Shown here in pieces: positions 1 to 6,623 of a stretch of 7,967 nt of DNA. Origin of the DNA: Planctomycetaceae bacterium. GTDB taxonomy: Bacteria; Planctomycetota; Planctomycetia; Pirellulales; Pirellulaceae. The DNA is taken from positions 1-7,967 of the forward strand of contig SXHS01000335.1 in assembly GCA_005773145.1 (NCBI GenBank). Direction: 5' to 3'. The translations under genes and the position numbers were made by a program. The number at the start of each line of letters is the position of its first letter. The first letter of the stretch is position 1. Below the pieces are notes generated by a model. The model had not been told where the DNA came from, ran no database searches, and worked only from the letters and a program-made list of their open reading frames with translations.

Positions 1-1688
1 AGATGGAACATGCCCCCCACCCAGCCGCCGATGCCCAGCGACAGCATCATGTAACCCAGTTGACTGACGGTTGAGTACGCCAGCACTCGCTTGATGTCGG
101 TGGCCACGATCGCAATGCTCGCCGCCAGAAACAGCGTGATCCCGCCAACGACGGCAATCACCAACAGCACTTCGGGAGTGAACACGGGATAAAACCGGCC
201 GACCAGGTAGACACCCGCCGCGACCATCGTCGCTGAGTGCACCAATGCGCTCACCGGCGTGGGGCCTTCCATGGCATCCGGCAACCACACTTGCAGCGGA
301 AACTGCGCGCTTTTGCCAACGCAGCCGCAAAAGATGCCCAGGCCCGCGATCACCAAGAGCCAATAAGCGTAACGTCCGTAGCCGCTTTCGCTCCAATCCT
401 GGCGCCACTCTAAAATTCGCTCTGCGATGGCGTTTTCAGCGGCCGAGATCGTGACCCCATCCTCGCCTGAGAGGGATTGAACTCCCGCGCGGTCCCTCAC
501 AATCTGGGAAATCTCATCGGCGGCGGCCGTCCTCAGCATGCCGTCGGGCACGGTGAGTTGATAGTTGTTCTCGATCGGATGAATCTGGCTGAAAATTCCC
601 GGCCGCGTCTGGCCGTCGTCGTCCCAATCGCCGAATGAAAATGTCCCCAGGGCCGCGAAGAGAGCCATCAAACCGATAATCATCCCGAAATCGCCCACGC
701 GGTTGACAATGAACGCCTTGTTGGCCGCAGTGGAAGCGCTGTGCCGCTCGATGTAAAACCCAATCAAAAAATACGAGCAGATGCCCACCAGTTCCCAAAA
801 TACAAACACCATCGCGATATTGCCCGCGATCACGATCCCCAACATGCTGAAGCAAAACAACGACATGTACTGGAAGAAGCGGTGAAACCGGCCGGCGCGG
901 TGCAAGTATTCCATGCCTTCGGGTGGCGCGGGATGCGTGCTCTGACCGTGATCGCCGTCGCCATGTGCGTCATGTTGATGCTCCTCGGCATGGTGACCCG
1001 ATTTGCCGTCAATGCAGTCGTGACGGGCAGCGCCTTGACCATGATCGCCATGACCGGGCTGCTTCTTGTGCACGAGCACTTCGTAGTCCGTCAGCGGATG
1101 CAGCTCCTCGTGCATGTAGCCGATGGAATAAAAGTGAATGCAGGTGGCAATAAACGTGACCATCGAGAACATCACGATCGTCAGCGCGTCGATGTAATAA
1201 CCAATGTCGATTCTCAACTTGCCGAAACGGGCCAGCGAGTACCATTCGCCCGAGTAGACCGCCGGCACATGAACCGCGTGCTGTTCGCCGTGCGAACCGC
1301 GATCGCCTTGCGCGGGATCGTGTGCTTCTTGGCCGCGGACGAGATGGAAGGCAGGCGGGGGTGAGGCGGTGCGGGGGTGCGTTGCGGATCGGCCGATCAA
1401 CAGGGTCTTGGCCCCTGCTTCGCTCCCGCTCCGAGGCGCTCGCGCAGCGGCCTTTGGATATTCGGCCGCATGACTTTCCGGCGCGGCAATACCCTGATTG
1501 GGCAACCACACGCCAAACAGCGCCACCAGCGACAACAGGCACGATGTCAAAATCGCGCCAGTCGCCAGATAGCCCGCCCCCTTGCCCGCCTTGCCCATCC
1601 GTGGTCCAAAAAACAGGATCAGCGTGAACGACGCCAGTGGCGCCAGCCAGGCGAGTAACAACAGCGTGGGTAAAAGGCTTGGATTCAT
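1..1688 (-). CDS. nuoL: NADH-quinone oxidoreductase subunit L (NuoL), partial: 3' end outside window
   Basis: Antiporter-like proton-pumping subunit at the far end of the complex I membrane arm. It starts at ATG 1688 and stays open for 562 codons to the window edge, so the C-terminal antiporter half and lateral helix are missing. Visible core motifs are FVFWELVGICSYFLIGFY (E299, equivalent to E. coli NuoL E144), NKAFIVNRVGDFG, then CVGKSAQFPLQVWLPDAMEG (K459, equivalent to K229), ALVHSATMVAAGVYL (H484, equivalent to H254) and TDIKRVLAYSTVSQLGYM. E299 lies about 155 residues later than in E. coli and K459 a further 75 later, because three hydrophilic insertions are present: roughly 65-150, a His-rich stretch at 207-252, and roughly 355-435. 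The start follows a hairpin repeat and has only a weak Shine-Dalgarno match. It is the last gene of the operon visible here. Identity is secure; the function of the insertions is unknown. Confidence 0.96.
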   Translation of the reverse strand, partial: MNPSLLPTLLLLAWLAPLASFTLILFFGPRMGKAGKGAGYLATGAILTSCLLSLVALFGVWLPNQGIAAPESHAAEYPKAAARAPRSGSEAGAKTLLIGRSATHPRTASPPPAFHLVRGQEAHDPAQGDRGSHGEQHAVHVPAVYSGEWYSLARFGKLRIDIGYYIDALTIVMFSMVTFIATCIHFYSIGYMHEELHPLTDYEVLVHKKQPGHGDHGQGAARHDCIDGKSGHHAEEHQHDAHGDGDHGQSTHPAPPEGMEYLHRAGRFHRFFQYMSLFCFSMLGIVIAGNIAMVFVFWELVGICSYFLIGFYIERHSASTAANKAFIVNRVGDFGMIIGLMALFAALGTFSFGDWDDDGQTRPGIFSQIHPIENNYQLTVPDGMLRTAAADEISQIVRDRAGVQSLSGEDGVTISAAENAIAERILEWRQDWSESGYGRYAYWLLVIAGLGIFCGCVGKSAQFPLQVWLPDAMEGPTPVSALVHSATMVAAGVYLVGRFYPVFTPEVLLVIAVVGGITLFLAASIAIVATDIKRVLAYSTVSQLGYMMLSLGIGGWVGGMFH

Positions 1689-1698
1689 GCGTCTCTGC

Positions 1699-1770
1699 AG
1701 GACGGACTTTCAATCCGTCCCGCGGCACCACCGACTCACTCGATAACGGGACGGTTTGAAAATCCGTCCT
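1699..1770. repeat. Double-hairpin inverted repeat between nuoK and nuoL
   Basis: Two 24-base arms (1699-1722 and 1747-1770) are inverted copies of each other, matching at 22 of 24 positions and separated by 24 bases. Each arm is also a hairpin by itself. Arm one has a 7-bp stem (GGACGGA at 1700-1706 with TCCGTCC at 1714-1720). Arm two has a 6-bp stem (GGACGG at 1749-1754 with CCGTCC at 1764-1769). The arrangement resembles REP/BIME-type intergenic repeats. Arm two overlaps two bases of the nuoK stop codon, and arm one ends 10 bases before the nuoL start. It could stabilise mRNA or change the nuoK:nuoL ratio; that is inference. There is no U-run, so a rho-independent terminator is unlikely. 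Confidence 0.85.
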
Positions 1771-2110
1771 ACCCTTTCAACTCATCCGCTTGATCCACAT
1801 CGACCGTCATGTGGTTGTTATAAAAATTCAGCGTGATCGCTAGTGCCACGGCAGCTTCTGCCGCGGCCAGTACAATCACGAACAGCGCTATCAATTGTCC
1901 GTCGAGACCCAGACCGTCTTGCGCAGGCCGCAGGTACTCGCTGCCGAGCGCAACAAAATTCACGTTCGCTCCGTTGAGCACCAGTTCAATTCCCATCAAC
2001 ACACCCAGCGCATTACGCTTGGTGGCCATGCACACGGCACCGGTGACGAACATGATCGCCCCGATCACCATGTAATGCGCCACGCCGACGGGTTCAGCAA
2101 GTAGGTTCAC
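1769..2110 (-). CDS. nuoK: NADH-quinone oxidoreductase subunit K (NuoK)
   Basis: Small three-helix membrane subunit of the complex I proton-translocating arm, homologous to MrpC; at 113 residues it is close to the family's usual 100 or so. The two conserved membrane glutamates of the proton channel are present: E42 in GVLMGIELVLNGANVNFV and E85 in IVLAAAEAAVALAI, equivalent to E. coli E36 and E72. The start is GTG at 2110-2108. Its GTGA overlaps the nuoJ stop, and a strong GAGGAG Shine-Dalgarno (2124-2119) sits 8 bases upstream, which fixes the start and suggests translational coupling to nuoJ. The TAG stop (1771-1769) shares two bases with the hairpin repeat that precedes nuoL. The C-terminal tail (VDVDQADELKG) is acidic and slightly longer than usual. 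Confidence 0.97.
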   Translation of the reverse strand: MNLLAEPVGVAHYMVIGAIMFVTGAVCMATKRNALGVLMGIELVLNGANVNFVALGSEYLRPAQDGLGLDGQLIALFVIVLAAAEAAVALAITLNFYNNHMTVDVDQADELKG

Positions 2111-2709
2111 GCTTGAGTCTCCTCGCCGGGACGCATCCGCTTCTTCGGACGAGCCAGGTAGGCTGCCCCAATCAGCACCACCAGCAGATGGACCGAAATG
2201 ATTTCAAACGGAAATAGATAGCCCGACATGCCGGCGCGCAACGTCTTGTCGGACTGGTCGAGTTGATCGACGCGGGCCCCGAGTAAACCCATGCCTAAGC
2301 GGCTTGCGGTAACCCTGGCTTGGGGGGAATGTTCCTCAAGCTCCACCGGCCGCCAGGCCCTTACGCCCACCGCTGCGGAGATTAAGATTGCCAGCAGCGA
2401 TCCGCCGGCGAGCAACCCCAGCACCCACTCGCCGCTGCGTGTCTTCATGCTGATGAACGGACCTTGCGCTGTGAGCATCACGCCGAAAATCAGCAGCACC
2501 AGCGTTCCGCCGACGTAAATCATGATCTGCATGGCGCCCACGAAATCGGCGCCGGCCAGGAAAAACAATCCCGCCGTCGCCGACAGGCAGAGCACCAGGT
2601 AAAACGCCATTCGCACAACGTTGCTTGTCACGGCGACCGCCACTGCGAACACCCCCGCGGTCAGTGCGAACAGCAAGAAGTAGAACGTATGCCAGTTGAT
2701 GGGAGCCAT
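2107..2709 (-). CDS. nuoJ: NADH-quinone oxidoreductase subunit J (NuoJ)
   Basis: Membrane subunit of complex I, 200 residues, with about five transmembrane helices. The hallmark is the third helix, with the motif ADFVGAMQIMIYVGGTLVLL (residues 54-73) followed by IFGVML; Y65 in it matches the conserved tyrosine of the pi-bulge helix. A later helix carries YLFPFEIISVHLLVVLIGAA. A hydrophilic loop of about 40 residues (120-160) lies between helices four and five. The start is ATG 2709: it overlaps the nuoH TGA by one base (TGATG) and has a GGAGG Shine-Dalgarno (2721-2717) 7 bases upstream. The frame is open further upstream into nuoH, but that extension is antiparallel-rich nonsense without membrane character and is rejected. 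The TGA stop overlaps the nuoK GTG. Confidence 0.97.
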   Translation of the reverse strand: MAPINWHTFYFLLFALTAGVFAVAVAVTSNVVRMAFYLVLCLSATAGLFFLAGADFVGAMQIMIYVGGTLVLLIFGVMLTAQGPFISMKTRSGEWVLGLLAGGSLLAILISAAVGVRAWRPVELEEHSPQARVTASRLGMGLLGARVDQLDQSDKTLRAGMSGYLFPFEIISVHLLVVLIGAAYLARPKKRMRPGEETQA

Positions 2710-3929
2710 CACCGCACCTCCATGTGAACAGGCCGACGACGCACAGTCGCCGGTGGAATTGCAGGGGCAGATTTCATGCTTCCGCCTTGATCGCTGGCCA
2801 GCCAATATTCCCGCACTTCCCCCATGGGGCGCCTCGGGACCAGCCCGTTCAGCGACGGCAGTTGCAGGTACTTCCAACCGGTCGCACCGACGAACATCAC
2901 CGCCGCGATCGGCGTGCAATACTTCAGGCATGTGGTCATCACCTGGTCGATGCGCAAACGGGGCAGCGTCCAGCGGACCCACATCATAAAAGTTACGCCA
3001 AAGACGGCCTTGCCCAACAGGTTGAGGCAGCCCAGCAAATTGGCGAGGTAGTGCACAACCGGATTGGAGGAATCGGCAATTCCCAGCATGTGCGTGAGCG
3101 GAATCGGCCCATTCCAGCCACCGCAAAACAGGATCGACGCCAGCCCGCTGACCACAAACATCGAGCTATACTCGGCCATGAAGAAGTAGCTCCAGCGGAG
3201 GCCGGAATACTCGGTAAGAAAACCGGCCACCAGCTCGCTCTCCGCTTCCGCCAGATCGAACGGCGCACGATTCACGCTGGCCACAGCACAGGTGAAGTAC
3301 ACCCAAAACGTGATGAACGTAAACGGATCGTGCAAGACATACCAATTCGTGAACCAGCCAGACTGCATCTCGCCGATCGTCACCAGGTCCATCGTGCCGG
3401 CGATCAGCACGGGCACAACCACGCAGAGCCCGAGCGGGACTTCGTAGCTGACGACCTGCGCCGCCTCGCGCATGGCGCCAAACAGCGACCATTTGCTGCC
3501 CGAGGCGTAGCCGCCAAGTATCACGCCGAAAACCTCGAGACCGATTACGGCCACGATGAAAAACACCGCCGTATTGACCGACAGGGCCCACCAACCAAAG
3601 GCAAAAGGAAGCGCCAGGTACGCACAGAACGACGCACAAAAGCTGATATACGGTGCGGCGCGAAAGAGCAGCGGATCGGCACCCGCGGGCATCAGATCTT
3701 CTTTGGCGATCAGCTTGATGCCATCAGCCAAGGTTTGCAGCCAGCCAAATTTGCCCCCCACGCGCGTAGGTCCCAGACGGTCTTGAATACGCCCCGCCAC
3801 TTTGCGCTCCATCCAGATAAAGATGAGCGCGCCGACGGCCACCACGTTGATCAGAAGCGTTGCATGGACCAGGGCCGCAAGCAGGTAAGCGAGCCATGTC
3901 CACAGGTATTGATCAAAAAATTCCGCCAC
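2709..3929 (-). CDS. nuoH: NADH-quinone oxidoreductase subunit H (NuoH)
   Basis: Subunit joining the peripheral and membrane arms of complex I and forming much of the quinone chamber (ND1 homologue). Family signatures are clear: WMERKVAGRIQDRLGPTRVG (39-58), then LADGIKLIAKED; REAAQVVSYEVPL (154-166); NRAPFDLAEAESELVAGF (220-237) followed by TEYSGLRW; and LPRLRIDQVM (322-331). The protein has 406 residues against 325 in E. coli. A hydrophilic tail of about 50 residues (roughly 355-406), ending RRRPVHMEVR, carries the Shine-Dalgarno and overlap into nuoJ. The start is GTG 3929, the only plausible start after an in-frame TGA at 3950-3948; AAGGA (3944-3940) lies 10 bases upstream. It is the first gene of the operon in this window. 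The usual next gene, nuoI, is absent. Confidence 0.96.
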   Translation of the reverse strand: MAEFFDQYLWTWLAYLLAALVHATLLINVVAVGALIFIWMERKVAGRIQDRLGPTRVGGKFGWLQTLADGIKLIAKEDLMPAGADPLLFRAAPYISFCASFCAYLALPFAFGWWALSVNTAVFFIVAVIGLEVFGVILGGYASGSKWSLFGAMREAAQVVSYEVPLGLCVVVPVLIAGTMDLVTIGEMQSGWFTNWYVLHDPFTFITFWVYFTCAVASVNRAPFDLAEAESELVAGFLTEYSGLRWSYFFMAEYSSMFVVSGLASILFCGGWNGPIPLTHMLGIADSSNPVVHYLANLLGCLNLLGKAVFGVTFMMWVRWTLPRLRIDQVMTTCLKYCTPIAAVMFVGATGWKYLQLPSLNGLVPRRPMGEVREYWLASDQGGSMKSAPAIPPATVRRRPVHMEVR

Positions 3930-3950
3930 CGCTTCCGCATCCTTACATCA

Positions 3951-4482
3951 GTACCGGCAATGGGGAGAAACAAGATTGTGAAATATGGCACAAACCCTAT
4001 TCGGCTGACAAGCCCCGCCCCGCCGGAAAGCCTCACGAAAACTTGCGGACTGGTGTTTCATCACACTTTTACGACTAAGGAGACTCGTTTACGCCTGTTG
4101 CACCCGTAGGGCAAGGCGCAAGTCGCGTTGCGCAAGAGGTGGTTCATGGACCTGGCAAACCCAACCAGCGACGGTCGCGCCGCCATCGGGGTCGATCGAC
4201 AACTCGAGCCCGCAATTTCCAGCAACCCGAAGCGTCAGCCAGAGAAGTTCGGGCTGGAATGCAAGTCACTCCTTCGCCAGCGCGTCAGGCTGATATGCGC
4301 GCAATACCCAGTTTAGGGGGTTGTTCGACGAAACTCTTGCATCGGCGAAGCTTTCCACTCGGTGATTCGGCGTAGAGTTTTGGATTCCTTGCCCTTCGAT
4401 TAGCTGTGGCGGATTCTAGTCCGGTTCTTTATTCTTGATATGCGATTTCGCAAAACTCCAGTTAACTCACGCAATTCGCCCG
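3951..4482. other. Divergent intergenic region between nuoH and the GHKL ATPase gene
   Basis: This stretch of about 530 bases has no convincing gene. Short open frames on the plus strand around 4128-4375 encode basic, low-order peptides with no recognisable motif. Weak structure includes a 6-bp perfect stem GCGCAA/TTGCGC at 4116-4121 and 4128-4133 with a 6-base loop, and a short palindrome TGCGATTTCGCA at 4441-4452, about 30 bases before the ATPase start. Promoters for both flanking genes should lie here. Only one modest candidate, facing nuoH, is listed separately; none was convincing for the ATPase gene. Confidence 0.6.
3982..4011 (-). promoter_or_regulatory. Possible sigma70-type promoter for the nuoH operon
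   Basis: On the minus strand TTGTCA (4011-4006) is followed after 18 bases by CATATT (3987-3982), a modest match to -35 and -10 boxes, about 53 bases before the nuoH GTG. The position fits a promoter for nuoHJKL, but the -10 match is weak and such matches arise by chance. Confidence 0.25.
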
Positions 4483-6303
4483 ATGGCCAAGTCGTTGCGA
4501 GTACAAACGACCAAGGGGGGAACGCTGCGGATCGGCGATCAGTGGAACGCCATCAACATCATCGCTCGCTCCCAGACCCACCCGCTGAAGGCCGTGTGCG
4601 AATTGACGGAAAACTCCATTGATGCCAAGGCCCGGGTTGTTCAGATTGTGCGTCGTCGTAGCAAGGGGCAAGTCTACCTCGAGGTGTCCGATGATGGGGA
4701 AGGCCTTCGGCTCAACGACGAAGGCGAGCCCGACTTTGCCTCGATCGCGACCCACATCTGCGATTCCATGAAGCGGCATCTGGATGACGGCGAGCGAGTG
4801 GGCGTTCACGGCGAGTTCGGCATTGGTCTGTTGAGTTTCTGGAGCCTTGGCGGTGAACTGCGGATGATTTCCGCTGGCCGGAGCGGCAAGCTGTTCGAAA
4901 TGCAACTGAGGCGCGGCAAGAAAACGTATCATGTCCACTCGGTGCGAGGGCAGATCGCCACGGGTGGCACACGCGTCGTGGTGGGGCCGCTGCTTGATTC
5001 CACTCGAAACATTGTGACGGGGGAAAAGCTGGTCCGCTATTTGGCTGCGGAACTCCGCGACCGGATTCGGAATACGGGCGTCAAGGTGCGAATCCTGGAT
5101 CATGTTTCTCATAAGGACTTGATCGTCACGCCCCGCGAATTCGAGGGTGACCGCATCGAAGTCGGGCAGAAGGTGCTGACACCTTATGGAGGTCTATTGG
5201 TGGAGCTGTACTTCCGCGACGGAATCGGCGGAGGAGACGGCGGCGTCGCCATCTGTAAGGATGGCACCCGGGTACTGAAGGATATTACAGAGCTGGATCA
5301 CTTCCAGCGCCCGCCCTGGAACGAGGGGCGCCTGGAAGGCGTGCTGGACTTCGCCGCCTTGACCCTGGCGCCCGGTACTCGTCAAGGCATCGTTCCCGAT
5401 GACAGGTTTGACGATTTCATCGGAGCGGTTGAAACCCTGGAAGCGCCGCTCAAAGAAGCCATTGCCAATCGTGAGCTGGCGGAATCCGATCGAGCCAGCC
5501 GGCAAATCCTCAGGCAGGTCCATAAGGCCTTTGTCAGCGCCCTACGAGAATTGCCTTCCAACGAATATTTATTCTTCGATATTCCTAAAGCCAGGCAGTC
5601 GCTTGCCGGCGGGACCCTGGACTTCAAAGATCGACCGGAAAATGGTCTTGCCGCCGCCCCGCACCGGCCCGCGTCGGAGGATGAAGCGGCCACCGAACCG
5701 GAGGAGGCTCAGTGCCTGTTCCCCCTGGAACCTGGCCCTTTGGCGACCGTCCGAATCGCTCCCCGACATCCGCGACGAAGGCCGGGGGAAGCATGCCCTT
5801 TGACAGCTATTGTCCGAGATCAAAGCGGCCGATGCGTTCCGGAACCGTTGGACTACGTGTGGCGGATCGCGGAGGGGACGGGACGGATCGTCGGAACCGA
5901 AGGCAACCGTTGTGGCGTGATCTGCGAGCAGGTGGGCGAAGTGGTCGTGGAAGTGAAGGTGACCCAGGGACAGAATTCAGCCACCGATCAGGTGACAGTT
6001 AAATTTCTGAACGACGTTCCGGAAAGCGAAAAAGACAATGGCAAGGGGCTGCCCTCCTACCGGCTGGAACATGAACAGGGCAAGTCCTGGCGATCGCGGT
6101 ATGACGCCCAGCAGAACGAAATCATCATCAATTCGGCCCACCGCGATTTTGTCTCCAGCAAGACGCCCGCCGCCAAGCATCGGCGATACATTGGCAAGCT
6201 GTACGCCAAGGAGCTCGTGATGATCAACTTCGCTCATGAGTCGCCCGGCGAGGTGATGGAGCGGCTGATCGAGATCACACTGCGGACCGAGGATCTGCTG
6301 TAA
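4483..6303 (+). CDS. GHKL-fold (MutL/MORC/Hsp90-like) ATPase with Ig-like domain
   Basis: A 606-residue soluble protein with no signal peptide or membrane segment. The N-terminal third is a GHKL ATP-binding domain. The N-box is CELTENSIDAKA (E40, N44, D47: catalytic base and Mg-binding positions in this superfamily), G1 is VSDDGEGL (D70 to G74) and G2 is HGEFGIGLLSFW (G110 to S118), with GGTRVVVGPL (161-170) as the likely later ATP-contact motif. Residues about 215-330 look like the S5-type transducer domain (GVAICKDGTRVLKD; LEGVLDFAALTLAPGTRQGI). A charged linker (385-415) leads to a beta-rich Ig-like domain (about 420-510), then a C-terminal module with RYDAQQNEIIINSAHRDF (539-556). ATG 4483 was preferred to an upstream TTG at 4435 because similarity-like sequence begins after it; neither has a clear Shine-Dalgarno. 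Possible roles are an ATP-driven clamp in DNA maintenance, chaperoning or defence. Specific function not recognised. Confidence 0.85.
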   Translation: MAKSLRVQTTKGGTLRIGDQWNAINIIARSQTHPLKAVCELTENSIDAKARVVQIVRRRSKGQVYLEVSDDGEGLRLNDEGEPDFASIATHICDSMKRHLDDGERVGVHGEFGIGLLSFWSLGGELRMISAGRSGKLFEMQLRRGKKTYHVHSVRGQIATGGTRVVVGPLLDSTRNIVTGEKLVRYLAAELRDRIRNTGVKVRILDHVSHKDLIVTPREFEGDRIEVGQKVLTPYGGLLVELYFRDGIGGGDGGVAICKDGTRVLKDITELDHFQRPPWNEGRLEGVLDFAALTLAPGTRQGIVPDDRFDDFIGAVETLEAPLKEAIANRELAESDRASRQILRQVHKAFVSALRELPSNEYLFFDIPKARQSLAGGTLDFKDRPENGLAAAPHRPASEDEAATEPEEAQCLFPLEPGPLATVRIAPRHPRRRPGEACPLTAIVRDQSGRCVPEPLDYVWRIAEGTGRIVGTEGNRCGVICEQVGEVVVEVKVTQGQNSATDQVTVKFLNDVPESEKDNGKGLPSYRLEHEQGKSWRSRYDAQQNEIIINSAHRDFVSSKTPAAKHRRYIGKLYAKELVMINFAHESPGEVMERLIEITLRTEDLL

Positions 6304-6361
6304 CGGCAGCGAGTTCATGAATCTGACGAGCGTTGCGGCGGACAAGGGCACTTAGATCAGC

Positions 6362-6495
6362 GGGGACAGAGACATTGCGATCGTCGATTCCACGGGCCGG
6401 GGACTGGCTCATTTTCCCGGCGAATTCACGAGGGGTGCAATCGTTCTGTCAGGAAGTTGTCCTACGTGTTTCCCGGGAAAATGTGCCTGTTCCCC
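6362..6495. repeat. REP/RAYT-like GGGGACAG palindromic repeat cluster
   Basis: Two related arms face each other. The left arm is on the plus strand (6399-6424), GGGGACTGGCTCATTTTCCC followed by GGCGAA. The right arm (6469-6495) reads GGGGAACAGGCACATTTTCC followed by CGGGAAA on the minus strand. They agree except for one inserted base and about four substitutions. A third partial copy, GGGGACAGAGACATT, lies at 6362-6376 in the left-arm orientation. The right arm contains a perfect 12-base palindrome TTTCCCGGGAAA (6469-6480). Such GGGGACAGRSACATT-type repeats are, from memory, common between genes in planctomycetes and resemble substrates of REP-associated (IS200-like) transposases. No transposase is encoded here. 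Confidence 0.7.
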
Positions 6496-6504
6496 GTCGC
6501 TGCG

Positions 6505-6533
6505 TTTCCCTGCGCCATCGGGCAAGCTATAAT
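6505..6533 (+). promoter_or_regulatory. Candidate promoter for the GH99-like gene
   Basis: A perfect TATAAT at 6528-6533 stands in GC-rich sequence 90 bases before the GH99-like ATG. The corresponding -35 position (6505-6510, TTTCCC, 17-base spacing) is a poor match to TTGACA, so the call rests mainly on the -10 box and location. It lies just downstream of the palindromic repeat cluster. Confidence 0.4.
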
Positions 6534-6623
6534 GTCGGCTCTGGCATTGCTCTTGGCGCCTCAGATGGTTAGGCCGCATTGACGCGATACCTTGCGAGCA
6601 GCGACAGCGATGATTCGAGGGCG

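Larger units (their letters stand above)
6304..6623. other. Intergenic region between ATPase and GH99-like genes
   Basis: No credible gene is seen in these 320 bases; a short plus-strand frame at 6333-6572 crosses the palindromic repeats and has no recognisable protein character. The region holds a cluster of GGGGACAG-type repeats (6362-6495) and a TATAAT box (6528-6533). No clear rho-independent terminator was found after the ATPase stop. Confidence 0.6.

Noticed and set aside
741..1364. 207-codon plus-strand open frame opposite nuoL
   Set aside because: Antisense of conserved NuoL sequence, including the WELVG region; its hydrophobic stretch mirrors the His-rich and TM codons and has no family resemblance.
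1699..1770. CRISPR-like or terminator reading of the nuoK-nuoL repeat
   Set aside because: Only two inverted arms with one spacer and no direct repetition rule out CRISPR; lack of a T-run and its position inside an operon argue against an intrinsic terminator.
2724..4109. 461-codon open frame on the plus strand opposite nuoH
   Set aside because: It lies almost wholly antisense to a clearly conserved nuoH; the translation is rich in His, Arg and Gln with no domain or hydrophobic core, as expected for a shadow frame in GC-rich DNA.
4116..4133. GCGCAA/TTGCGC hairpin as a terminator
   Set aside because: Only a 6-bp stem, no following T-run, and it lies upstream of both divergent genes where a terminator has no clear purpose.
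4128..4375. Two overlapping short plus-strand frames in the divergent gap
   Set aside because: Non-ATG or weak starts, no Shine-Dalgarno, no recognisable motif, and basic composition typical of random GC-rich frames.
6333..6572. 79-codon plus-strand frame between the ATPase and GH99-like genes
   Set aside because: It runs through the palindromic repeats and the TATAAT box and encodes no recognisable protein features.
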